A stretch of DNA of 64,000 bases from Cyclina sinensis (taxonomy: Eukaryota > Mollusca > Bivalvia > Venerida > Veneridae), in the NCBI GenBank assembly GCA_012932295.1, contig JAAONU010000014.1, forward strand, positions 32,705,977 to 32,769,976, read 5' to 3'. Every line of letters starts with the position of its first letter. Within the stretch, counting starts at the first letter, position 1. Under the pieces are notes generated by a model, which was not told the DNA's origin, ran no database searches, and was given only the letters and a program-made list of their open reading frames with translations. Of this stretch, positions 23,737-34,860 are shown piece after piece. A program made the translations under genes and the position numbers.

Positions 23737-25122
23737 CTTAGACTGTACCACTGATGTATAGCAGCTTGAAATTTCAGCTAGCTCAATAACAGTTAATAGT
23801 TAGTTCTGTGTGAACTTTTCAAGACAGTGGGGTTAATATCTTAGACTGTACCAGTGTTACATAATGACTTTAATGTTGCAACTGGTTCATTCATTATTGT
23901 CAGTTTTTGTGTGAAATCTTCAAAACATGTAGAATTGCTCTGAAATAGTAGTTATTTAAGATTTTTTTTTCCAAAATAGAAAAAATTGTTGTGGGATTTA
24001 TCTCCCTTTTATCATATTTGGAGAGAATGAAAGACTTTGAAGGGTACACAAGAAAATGGAGGATGCTTTAAGAGTCATAATAAGGACCTCATCAATGTTG
24101 ATGTACGAGTGTTAATGTATCACATAACTGTAAGCAGGTGTTAAATCAACCGTACATGTACGTGGTAGCAGAAACAAGACATAACGTAACCTGTTATTCA
24201 TACACCTTCTGTTTTTCATAAAGCATTTGTTTCTTCTATTGATAAACCCTTTACAGAAACTTAAAGATAAGTAAGCCCATATTAAAACAAAAAAACATTT
24301 TGAATAGATGTTTGTCATATTCGGAATTCTTTATTGGCCTGTTAAAAAGGGAGTACTGTATTTTTTTCATAGATTTTTTTTACTGCTAGACAAACGTTCA
24401 TGTATTATTTTTCCGTCCAGTTTACATGTATTTTGCAAAATGGAGAAAGATGTCATATCTTTTATATTTTTTTTTCTTTTTACAATAAATAGAAGTAATT
24501 GCAAGATGTATTAAGTAAGTTCTGTGTCTGTCAAATCAAATCATTGCACAAGGGATGGCTAAATTCTCTCAGATTGTTATGATAGTGTTCCATGATGATT
24601 TGCTCTTCATTTATAATGAAGGGCTTAAAAATGTTTTGAAACTTTGCTGTAAATGGTAAAATCAATATCAATGCTAGATAGATATTATATATTTATTTTC
24701 TGTTTAACTGTGATACATGAAGTCTGAAAAGTAAATAAATGTATATGTTTTCCCCATTTCTGACTGATCTCTTTCCCAACAAACACACCAGCTGGTAACA
24801 TTGTAATTGCAATTTACAAGTATAGAGGAGAGCTTTTACTCCAACTTAAACTATACTGTCAGCTGATTTCTAAATGAATATACATTATCAAATGGAAATT
24901 AACAACAGGGGTTATTGTATTAGCACAATCTTAGAAAAGTCTGCATAATTTGAATACAAATATCATGCTGTCTGTTTCACTAGACACGTAAAATGGCATT
25001 ACATGTATCTGCACAAAATCAAGTCAAATGAAGTGTTTAACATTTGGTAAAATGCATCTAAAAATACATTCAGAATGCTAATTGTGTGTGATTGAAATTA
25101 CTGTGTACTAATTTGTCTTTTC
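23737..25122. other. Convergent intergenic spacer between CCDC138 and the MIEAP-like gene
   Basis: AT-rich sequence that probably includes 3' UTR of CCDC138. Short open frames here show no protein-like composition, and no RNA gene or repeat family was recognised. Confidence 0.5.
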
Positions 25123-25126
25123 TTAA

Positions 25127-25560
25127 AGCGACTGACTCACAGAATTTAGCTGAATATTTTTTTTCTTTAAAATTTAAGACAAGTTAATATATTATGGAAA
25201 AAACATATTATGCTTGTATACACCAAAAAAAATGGAAAAATAGTTTTGATGTTACCAGGATTCGAACCCATGACCTCTTGGTCGGTAAAATTTAAAGCGA
25301 CGATCTACACCGCTGTGCCACATAGACTAGTTGAATAGAATCGTCAAAATTAATCTTATAAATAAAGTATCTACCCCCTGACTAATAGGGTAAATTTTTT
25401 ACTGATAAAAGTGTGTAAAACTTCATATTTTGATGTTTTTCTGTAACAGAACATGGGTCAGTAACTTAAATTAGAAGTGTTCTCCATAATTACAGCTATA
25501 ATTTCCAGATGTAAAACATTTTCTTTTTTTCATCATCAGCACATCTGTGAGTCAGTCACT
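25127..25560. mobile_element. TTAA-flanked TIR element with tRNA-like interior
   Basis: 17-bp terminal inverted repeats, AGCGACTGACTCACAGA (25127-25143) and its complement with one mismatch (25544-25560). Both are flanked by TTAA (25123-25126 and 25561-25564), as in a piggyBac-type target duplication. The 434-bp interior contains a minus-strand tRNA-like block (about 25256-25325) with B box GGGTTCGAATCC. No transposase is present, so the element is non-autonomous. Confidence 0.6.
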
Positions 25561-25700
25561 TTAAAAGAAAATTTGTGATACACTGAAAAATAGTAATATA
25601 CGAAAAAAGCACCAGGTCCCATGCTGACATGATAAAATGCATTTAAGCTGTACACAAATCAAGTGTCTTTACACAGACTGGTTCCAGGGATACAAGCTAG

Positions 25701-28700
25701 TTACTTCACACAGTCTGCATAGCCCTTACAGACGACAGGTCCATCTTTGTGCAGGTAAAGTGGGGGCCAGACCACTATGGCAATTTTCTGGCCCCTGTTT
25801 GAGTAGATTTCAAACACATTGGCATCAAACATGGCCCCTGGTTTGGTCTCCATATCCATTAACATTGGTGGACTCTGTACCTGCATAAGCCAGCATAGAT
25901 GGAAACATTTCTCAAGGTACTTCTGGACTGCAGTATTCTGGAAGATATCTTTGGGAAGTTGGTCTGTTTTCATCAGAACTGAGAAAATGTTCTGAAATTA
26001 AGGAAAGTTTCCAAGGTTTTATCTTCAAGAGTAAGCAATAAAGAGAAACATTATTTTTTTAGAAAGACATGCCTAAATGTTTCCTTGTGTATGAGAGAAC
26101 AGTAGCTTTCACAAAGATTTATCTGAATCAAAAAACGACCAGTACATACAGTATCCAAAAGTTATGTAAATTATCTCTTTGTTATTCTAATGTTGAAACT
26201 GAATTGTGCCTGTTTTTTGTTTTTTCAGGGGGTGGGGGGGGGGGGTTGTTTTTTCAGGGGGAGAAGGGCAAAAGTAGGTATGCTTTAATTCAATTTTTTT
26301 CTAAGATGAGACAAAATTTAAAGTAAATGTTTATATTTTTACTTATTTCTTTAATCACATTCCTGTAGGGATGGGGGGAGTACTGATCTTAAACTTAATA
26401 AGCATCAGTTTTGCATTCAAAGCACTAAGTTCCCACAGACCACCTGTTTAAGCATTAAGTATCACCTGCAAATTACTTTTGTGTGGGTTGGGGGATGTGT
26501 GTGTGTGGATGAGGCAAGATTTGACTATGACTTGATTCCTCTGTTTTTACATAAGCACTGGCAGGAACTCCAGAAGCAACCTATAGATAATTAGCGCTAC
26601 TCACAGAAATGTTCACATTTGCAAGCACATCATTTGCTGCCATCTTGGAGAATTCTCTGATAGGTGTTTGCAGTTTCCCTTCCATCATTTGGATCACCAT
26701 CTTAAATGATAAGAATGGCATGTTTAATATTTACACATGGACAATGCTCATTATTTCACAATCCAAGCATGTATTTTCACATTTTTAAGATTCTAATACA
26801 TGTATTACTTGTAGTATGACATATCAAGACAAATGTGTTTTTAAATTGACCACCTTTTTCTTAATGCAAAATACTTTTCATATAAACTTCCCTCATCCTT
26901 GTTTTTGAGGCTCTCGGTGAAGATAACCTCATTTATTCAGTGTTTTTATTCAGCAATTCATATAACAAAACATGAAATGACAGAAGATATATATAATTAT
27001 ATATCAAATACGTAAATGGTATTAACACTAAGAGAATTAAAATTAATAAAACCCCTGATACATTAATCATAAATGAAGTTTTCATCTATCATATTTGGAT
27101 ATTTTGTAATGTCTGCCTACAGTTTAGGGGGGAAAAATTATATTCATGAATAAACTTCACTCATCCTTATTACTTTCAATCTTAAAATCTTGATACTTCA
27201 ATGAATTGCTCTTTTCTTTTTTATTGATTCTCTCAATGTTAACTATAGGAGGTTTAGTCTACATACTGCAGACTTGCTATGTTCTTCTGTTTGTTTTGCC
27301 TCATACAAATCAGGCAACTGTTGGGAAGTTTCTTTCACTGAAGGCTTGTGCACTCCTGGATATGTTTGGCTCCCGGGTATCTTTTGGGCTCCTGCTGTGT
27401 TCAGAACTGTAGGAGACATTTGGGCTACAGGAGTATTTTGAATTTGAGAAGACATCTTTCCTCCATGAAGAGTTTTGGCTTCAGACAACATTTGGGTTCT
27501 GGGAGAAGTTATGACTCCAGGGGTGTTTGAAGTTTCAGAAATTGGGGTGCCAGACGATGATTTGGTTCCAGTAAACTTAGGGTCTCCAAAATTCTGGTTT
27601 TTGTTGATGACTGTCTTCCCTTGCCCTTTGCCTTCAAGTTCTTGATTTGATTTTAGATCCTGAATCTTATCCTGAATATTTGTTCTTGATGGCAATGTCT
27701 GTGCAAACGGCATCTGAAATAAGATTTTGAATAAGATTTATTTATGTTTTTTGTAAGAAGTGTCTGATAAGGTGCAGGAAGCAAAACGGTGATGTATAAG
27801 ATGTTTAGCTCACCTTATGGATGTTTTAATCTGGTTTGATAAAGCAAATTTAAAATTCGTGGCTGTTTCTACAGTATCCAGTTGAGAAAGTTCGGATCCT
27901 TTGCTGAAAGTAAAGCTGTATTGAGCTCTGATGTAACAAAAATTCAAAATCTGTTGTAGTACTACCGGTATGTTAGCATTTTTTATGGCCAAAATATGTT
28001 GCAATACTACATGAGTATATTCTAGGGCCAAAATATATTGCTTATAATTCAATGTATTACATGAGATTATTTTAGGGCCAGTCTGTTGTTTTTTAACATC
28101 TTTCTAAAAGACCTTATTTTAAAGAATACTTTTGTTGTATTGGTGTTCTGTTGGTTCAACGACTGTGGCTTTATATCAAGTTTTGTTACATTTCCAGAGA
28201 CTGGTGGCTTTGATTGTGGTTGCGTTTGTGTTGGTTGTGGATCCTGCTGAGGGTCTTCTACCTGAAACTGTAGCACAAAATATGAAAGTTTTGGTGCAAA
28301 TTAAAGTGAAGTGCTTCTTTTATATCTTATCATCCTTTGGGAAAGGGTCAGCCTCCCAGTTTAAAGAGATACCTTTATTCTTAACACATTTACTTTTACC
28401 TTCCTTCTCCTTTATGCCAGATGGAAAGGCAATAAGTTACCATTATCTAACTAGCTGGCAGCTCAACAATGTCTCCAGAACAAGCTCCAGCATGGGCAGA
28501 CACTGCCATCAGTAAGCCAAAGATGCTAATTTCTAAAAGAAGTAGTCAATGTGAAAGAAACATACAGTAAAAAATATTGGTTTTGTTTTTACCTTCAAGT
28601 ATGTGGGGTCACACACTAGTTGTGCAAGGGCCATATGCTGCTTTCTTAGAGCTGTAGCACAAAATTCATTGCAGTGCTGAAAAAAATCAAAGCACTGAAG

Positions 28701-31700
28701 GTACTGATGTCACAGAAAGCGCAATGCAACTTATAGCTGTTAGACTTAATATACTTTATTACTTCATATATTTTCCTTACAATGATATGCTTACTTGTGC
28801 ATGACATATTTAAATTTCAGTACAGAGGACAAGTATGTTATACCAGCTTTTTAAGCACTTCAAGAAGCATCTACAGATTTCAGTACAGTAAACAATCCAA
28901 TAGCTAAAGCATAAACATTACATAATATTTAGTCAGTACTTGATCACCCTTTTGCCTTCCACTGGTATTTATTCTTATCATCTAAACACAAATAAGAGGG
29001 ATTCGAACTCAGGCACTCCATAATGAAAACCAAAGCTCTAGGCCACTGAACCAACGAATCAGTTCCCTGACCCTGATGTATGTATACGATTATAGGCCGG
29101 GCCAGTATGCACTGGGCCATAACATTTACCAAAGGTATATTGTACAAATAGTAAAGTAAAACTTGTACAGATAGTTAAAGTTTGAACATTTTCCAACTGA
29201 CGAAAACTTCAATTCCCTATTGATAAATTTTTGTTAGTGAAATAATGTATCATTTAATAAGTTTACATCTTTGACACGATCAGATCATACACTAATGGTA
29301 AGAAAAAGCATAATATAATAAATGTATAATCTAGGAAAAGTACATAGGACTTACTGTATACATCATTTAATAGCTTCGATAAGATCGTTGCTTTTATTGG
29401 TGTAAGCAGTTGTACCTTTAACATTGCATAGAGCATTCTAACTGTATTTTCATCAGTGAGTCTTTCCTTCCTTTGCTCAGTCAAAAACTCAAAGGCATCT
29501 GTCCATTCATCCTCATAAAGCTCTTTAAATTTTGTCCCGAGAATTGTTGGCCGATTTTCATCACTCAAGTCTGTTATTTCTGGGTTGTTGTGCTTCAAAA
29601 GTCGAGACTGGATTTCACTGAGTCTGAACAGATAAAAGTATGGTTTATATTTATTCTTTTAGCAGATGCCTCATGGTTCATTCATATATTCATCTGCTTT
29701 TAAAGTTTGTCACTTGACCAGTGCTTAGTAGTTTAAGTAACAAAAGATAACGTGTAAAAAGTATTTTAAATCACCCAGTGTTATAGACACCCAGTGCCTG
29801 AATATCATTACATTTAGATTAACGTGATGGTTCTGGGCATTTAGATTAACATGATTGTTCTGGGCATGACTAAGACTACAGACTTAAAACAAAAGAACTA
29901 ATGTATGTCAGTATTTTGTTATAAGAAGAGCTATGACCATCACCTCTTTACCTTCCCCTATTTATGGGTTCTACAAAAGACCTACCAACAACAAGAATGT
30001 TAACAAGATTTCAAGAAGTCAGCTGAACAGGGAGTACCACAATACAAACTCTTTCATTTCAGCTGGACTTTTCATGTTCAGCAAGTTAATAAGTCTTAAA
30101 TTCAAACAAACTCTGTAAGCTGTCAATCTGATCAGTTAAAAATTATTATACAAGCAACATGAGGTTCCACCTTCATCTTTACCTATATCTTTATCCATAC
30201 CTTTACTTACGTCTTTACCTATCTCTACCTACATATTAACCTATATCTTCACCTATATCTATACCTCTGTCATAACCTATAATTTTACCTATAACTCTGC
30301 CTATATTTAGCCTTTATATCTACCTTCATCTTAACCTATAACATTATCAATATCTCTGTCTACATTTTTACCTACATCCCCACCTAAATATCTACCTCTA
30401 TGCTAACCCGTACCTTCACCAATATTTTTACCTAGGTCTTTACCCAAATCTTTACCTGTACCTTTAGCTATATCTTTACCAATATCTTTACCTATATTTC
30501 TATGTATGTATTTACCTATAACTTCATCTATACCTGTATCTTTACCAAAACCTTTACCTTTATCTTTACCTAAACCGTAACTTACATTATATATCTACCT
30601 ACATCTTTACCTTTATCTTTTACTAAATCTTTACTTATATATCTACATATATCTTTACCTGTACATACACCTATACCTCTACCCATACTTTTACCTTCAC
30701 CTTAACATTTATCATTACCAATTGCTTTACTTATACCTTTACCTTATTCGTTACCTCTATTCTAAACAATATATCTGCTTATATCTTTACCTTTATCTTC
30801 ACCAAAATCTTTACCCATATATTACGTATATCTCTTTCTGTAGCTTAACCTGTATCTTTACCTGTAACTTCACCTTAATTTCTTCCCATATGTTTACCTA
30901 TTTGTTTACCTATTTAAAGCATTTTCTTTTGCCTTGATTGCCTCGTTTAGGTCTTTCTGTAGTTTCTGCTCCCTGTCTTGATAGTATTTTATTATCCTAT
31001 CATGTTCTGCTTTCTGCCTATCAGAAGCCTTTGCATCTTGTCTCGTATATCTCCTCTGTAAGGTCAAAGTTAATGTAGAGAATCGGCAATAAAAACAGCA
31101 AAACAACTGGCAATAAGCTATGTTGAAGAATTGCTTGAATAGATAATACTGTAACAGCTTCTTTTCTTAAACATATTAAAAAAGGAATATTAAAAAAGTG
31201 TTTTAGGAATAAATCAAAAATATTCATATATACAAATGTCTACACAAAATTTATGAGAAATGTCCAAGTTAAAAACAGAAAGCATAATCATTCCATTGCC
31301 TATTTGATGATTTAAAGTTCAATGTTCACTAAAATCATACATGGACATTCAGTTTAAAGGTACAAAGACAGCTTCAGCTAGTGCAACTGGGGTTTTCAAT
31401 CAAATTTAGTCAACTGAAAAATAGACTTAGCTGTAGATACTGTAACATATTTTATTCATTCAATAAAGAATATCACATTTCAAGTTTAGTTTAGACTCAT
31501 TTATTTTACATCGATTGCGATACATGTTCTTACAACTTAGATTCATCACGCTCGATGACTGCTTCCTGGGTTTCATACCAGTATTCGCGCAGCGTGGAGG
31601 AATGAGAAGATCGTGAGAGAATCTGGCCTCTGACGGGATTCGAACCCGCGACCTTCGGATCCGGAGTCCTGCGCTCTACCCCTGGACCACGATGCCTCCT

Positions 31701-33162
31701 CAAGTCCCACGCTTTGACACATACACCAATGCATATTTTTCTGTACCAAACAAAATGTATTAAAATGTTTACAGTCCTTGACCCTTCGAGTGATTTATAG
31801 TACAATTCTTTGGAATGAAAGCATGATTTTTAGCTCACCTGAGCGAATGCTCTGGGTGAGCTACTGTGATCGCTGGATGTCCGTCGTCTGTCTGTCTGTC
31901 TGTCGTCTGTCTGTTCACATTTGCCTTGTGTATGCGATAGAGGCTGTGTTTTTCATTGGATCTTTATGAAACTTGGTCAGAATGTTTTTCTTGATGAAAT
32001 CTAGGTTGAGATTGTATTTATAGGTTATCTGGGGTCAAAAAATAGGTCACGGGGTCAAATCTTAGAAAAACCTTGTGTTTGCGACGGAAGCTGTGTTTTC
32101 TTCCGATTTTCCTAATATTTAGTCAGAATGTTTGTCTTGATGAAATCTAGGTTGGGATTGTATATGGGTCATCTGGGGTCAAAAACTAGGTCATGGGATC
32201 AAATCTTAGAAAAACATTGTGTATGCAATAAGCTGTATTTTTCTCCCGATTTTCCTAATATTTGGTCAGAATGTTTGTCTTAATGTAATCTAGATTGGAA
32301 TTGTATATGGGTCCTCTGGGGTCAAAAACTAGGTCATGGGATCAAATCTTAGAAACACCTTGTGTATGCAATAGAAACTGTATTTTCCATTGGATTTTCC
32401 TAATATTTTGTCAGAATGTTTGTCTTGATGAGATCTAGGTTATGATTGTATATGGGTCATTTGGGGTAAAAAACTAGGTCACAGGGTCAAATCTTAGAAA
32501 AACCTTGTGTATGCGATAGAGGCTGTGTTTTTCATTGGATCTTTATGAAACTTGTACAGAATGTTACTCTTGATACAATTTAGGTTTATATTTTGTGGCT
32601 AGGAATGTTTGTCTTGATGAGATCTGGGATGGGATTGTATATGGGTCATCCAGGGTCAACAAATAGATCACAGGGCCTATTCTTAGAAGACCTTCTGTTC
32701 AGCTACAACAATGAAACATTAGATAATTTTGCATCCAGATTAAATCTTTGACCGTGGATGATCTTGGCCTTGACCTACTTACGTACTTCCTGATTTTTTA
32801 TGTTTCTGTGCAATGATTCTCAATATAGGGCCATCTCGGCCCTCTTGTTTCGTTTTTCCCATTTGTTTTCAAAAAGTAATTTTTCTTGATTTTTTAGTAT
32901 CGAAATCAGGGCAAGAGAATGAAATTACCTTGTTTTCCTGACAATAAATTAGCAGTTCATCATAACACTCTGCAAGTGTTTTATGTGCTTGGTCCAGACT
33001 TTCATGGTTACGAACTGTGCTGGTTCTTTTTTTCACATCTTTCAGTTTCTGCGATAAGTTATCTATTTGGAATTTGACATCTTCGGGGTTTCCTAGCCAT
33101 AACTGACCTTGACCTTGCCAAATGACTTTTCCATCAGTTGGATAGGCTGGTTTACCCTCCAT
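25701..33162 (-). CDS. Mitochondria-eating protein (MIEAP/SPATA18)-like, 8 coding exons
   Basis: Exons on the minus strand: 33162-32929, 31055-30910, 29623-29416, 28676-28593, 28267-28130, 27713-27267, 26700-26605, 25991-25701. All have GT-AG borders in phase, giving 547 aa. Residues 1-126 are coiled-coil-like (EHDRIIKYYQDREQKLQKDL). Residues 127-224 carry ELYEDEWTDAFEFLTEQRKE and HCNEFCATALRKQ, typical of the first half of the MIEAP domain. Residues 225-419 are a low-complexity Ser/Thr/Gln/Pro-rich insert, probably disordered. Residues 420-547 hold the second half with KYLEKCFHLCWLMQVQSPPM and IAIVVWPPLYLHKDGPVVCK. In vertebrates SPATA18 drives lysosome-like repair or removal of damaged mitochondria; function here is by homology. 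The ATG at 33162 follows TAG directly, so it could be the start or a spliced exon edge. The donors after 28130 (GTATTC) and 29416 (GTACAA) are the weakest. It is convergent with CCDC138. Confidence 0.82.
26218..26262 (+). repeat. G-rich run in a MIEAP-like intron
   Basis: A run of about 12 G beside GGGGGTGGGG and a trailing GGGGG tract on the plus strand could form a G-quadruplex. The pre-mRNA of the host gene would carry the C-rich complement. No function is implied. Confidence 0.5.
28965..29065 (-). repeat. tRNA-like SINE remnant
   Basis: Minus strand reads TGGTTCAGTGGCCTAGAGC (A box region), an anticodon-arm-like GGTTTTCATTATGG and a B box GAGTTCGAATCCC. Acceptor stems do not pair, so it is not a functional tRNA. 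In a MIEAP-like intron. Confidence 0.45.
30165..30905. repeat. Degenerate 12-bp array (plus-strand theme tacctatatctt)
   Basis: About 60 diverged units of a 12-bp theme alternating TACCTNTATCTT and variants. The array ends exactly at the 3' end of the MIEAP-like exon 31055-30910. On the transcribed strand the theme reads AAGATATAGGTA, giving repeated AG-GTAAA strings that look like 5' splice sites. Confidence 0.85.
31485..31701 (-). mobile_element. tRNA-derived SINE, family B (well-preserved copy)
   Basis: Minus strand starts with a tRNA-Arg(CCG)-like head: A box GTGGTCCAGGGGTAGAG, anticodon arm GGACTCCGGATCC, B box GGGTTCGAATCCC. A tail ending near 'catcgatgtaaaataaatga' follows. It shares about 200 bp with 59005-59228. 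The tail and absent acceptor pairing exclude a true tRNA gene. It lies in a MIEAP-like intron. Confidence 0.8.
31827..32850 (-). mobile_element. Helitron-like 'pearl'-type element P2
   Basis: Same ends as P1: plus-strand TTTTTAGCTCACCTGAGC with a complementary partner GGTGAGCTA (terminal hairpin, CTAA end on the minus strand), a tetranucleotide tract (31879-31914), and the far-end hairpin GGGCCATCTCGGCCC next to CTCTTGTTT. It has about five to six diverged units of about 141-145 bp, sharing 'aaaaactaggtca' with P1. It lies in the first MIEAP-like intron. Confidence 0.65.
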
Positions 33163-33879
33163 CTACTAAATGTTACAAATATTGTTGAATGCTTCAACGA
33201 ATTCTGTGTCAAATTGAAGAATTTTGACACCACGTTCAAATTTATGGGATTCAAGTCTGCTGCACTTTCGGCTGATAAATCCGACACTCTACCCCTACGG
33301 CTCATGGTTACTATTTTTACCTACAATCTTGCATATGATTGTGTGTATGGTTTTCTTTTCATTGAATTTAGGGAGATGTACAAATAAAGCTCCAGTTTCT
33401 TTTACCTCTTGACATTGTGGGTGGATCCTTATCTTAAATATTTATGTAACATGCAATAGCCTTTGGTAGGTATATAGAAATATGGTGACAATTTTTTTTC
33501 ATAGAATTTGATAAAGAGAAATAACTCTTTTTATTTTAGAATAAACCTTCAATTAAAAAAAGAAACGAAAGGAGAGGAAAAAGGTTAAAATTTGTTAAGT
33601 CACATTACCTTACATCCAAATCAACCAGGAAGTTTATCTTACTCAAAACGGGAAGTATATTCAAAATTTTGTCATGATTACAATATTCTAGGAAAAGAAA
33701 CTAAAGTTTTATCAATACATGAACTTTTAGGTTCAAGGACTTCTAAGAAACTGCAACAACAAGTTGAAACAGAAAAGTATAGCTGAAAGTTGAAACAGAA
33801 AAGTATAGCTGAAAGAAATATTTGAATGTAACCTAAATTGAATAGATGGATGGAGGGAGGGTGGTAGGTACATATGAAT

Positions 33880-33932
33880 GAATCAGAATGAATGAATGAA
33901 TAAATGAATGAATAAATGAATGAATGAATGAA
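33880..33932. repeat. (GAAT)n microsatellite
   Basis: Runs of gaat/aaat tetranucleotides, beginning in 'gaatcagaatgaatgaatga' and ending at 'gaatgaatgaac'. Not near a coding exon. Confidence 0.9.
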
Positions 33933-34036
33933 CAGTATTTATCAGTTAATGAGCCTTAAAGGGAACATTGCTTCAAACTAGAAATAAAGTAAAGTGAATA
34001 TAACTATATACACGTTTATCTTTTCCTCACATTTAT

Positions 34037-34640
34037 TATGAATTGATATTAAATAATGAATGATCTCACATGTTATATATGAATTGATATTGAATAATGA
34101 ATGATCTCACATGTTATATATGAATTGATATTGAATAATGAATGATCTCACATGTTATATATGAATTAATATTGAATAATGAATGATCTCACATGTTATA
34201 TATGAATTGATATTGAATAATGAATGATCTCACATGTTATATATGAATTGATATTGAATAATGAATGATCTCACATGTTATATATGAATTGATATTGAAT
34301 AATGAATGATCTCACATGTTACATAAAGAATTAATACTGACAAATGAATAATATCACAAGCTATAAATGAATTGCTATCGAATAATGAATGATATCACAT
34401 ATCATATGTGAATTAATATTAAGTAATGTATGATCTTACATGCTGTGTATGAATTAATACTGAAAAATGAATGATCTCACGTGTTATATATATAGAATTA
34501 ATACTGAATGAATGATATCTCACGTTATGCATGATTTTTTTATGTAATATGTAATATTTGATATTAAAAAATAAATGATGTTACATGTTAAATGCGGATT
34601 AATATTGAATACTGATTTATCTCATATGTTACATGTGAAC
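34037..34640. repeat. 41-bp tandem array with degenerate skirt
   Basis: Seven near-identical 41-bp units (34037-34323) built on 'tatgaattgatattgaataa' + 'tgaatgatctcacatgttata', then progressively diverged copies to about 34640. Isolated copies recur at about 35500-35610 and 35980-36040, suggesting an originally larger array. Confidence 0.9.
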
Positions 34641-34742
34641 AGGGTTTTTCTTTTTTTAAAGACCCTGGTGTGAATTAATATTATGAATAACATATTATAT
34701 AATGAATGATCTCAAATGTTATTTTTGAATTAAGGTACTACT

Positions 34743-34860
34743 AGTATACGGTCCATAATGCTGCACCTCCACGCTGAAGAGTACTCAATTCCATTGAATT
34801 GAGTAGGATTGAGACATTTTCACTGAGAGACATAGGTTCAAACCCCACTCGAGCCATTTT
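34743..34860 (+). repeat. tRNA-like block with perfect palindrome
   Basis: Contains ACTCAATTCCATTGAATTGAGT-type symmetry (two 9-bp arms ACTCAATTC/GAATTGAGT around CATT) and a B-box-like AGGTTCAAACCCC, followed by a T-run that could end a Pol III transcript. It may be a SINE head, but no second copy was found in this window. Confidence 0.35.

Noticed and set aside
27206..27530. Plus-strand open frames opposite the MIEAP-like exon
   Set aside because: Shadow of the low-complexity exon 27713-27267, which has matching splice sites and phase on the minus strand.
31620..31701. Apparent tRNA-Arg(CCG) gene on the minus strand
   Set aside because: Good A and B boxes but no paired acceptor stem, and a 130-bp tail shared with 59005-59228: SINE.
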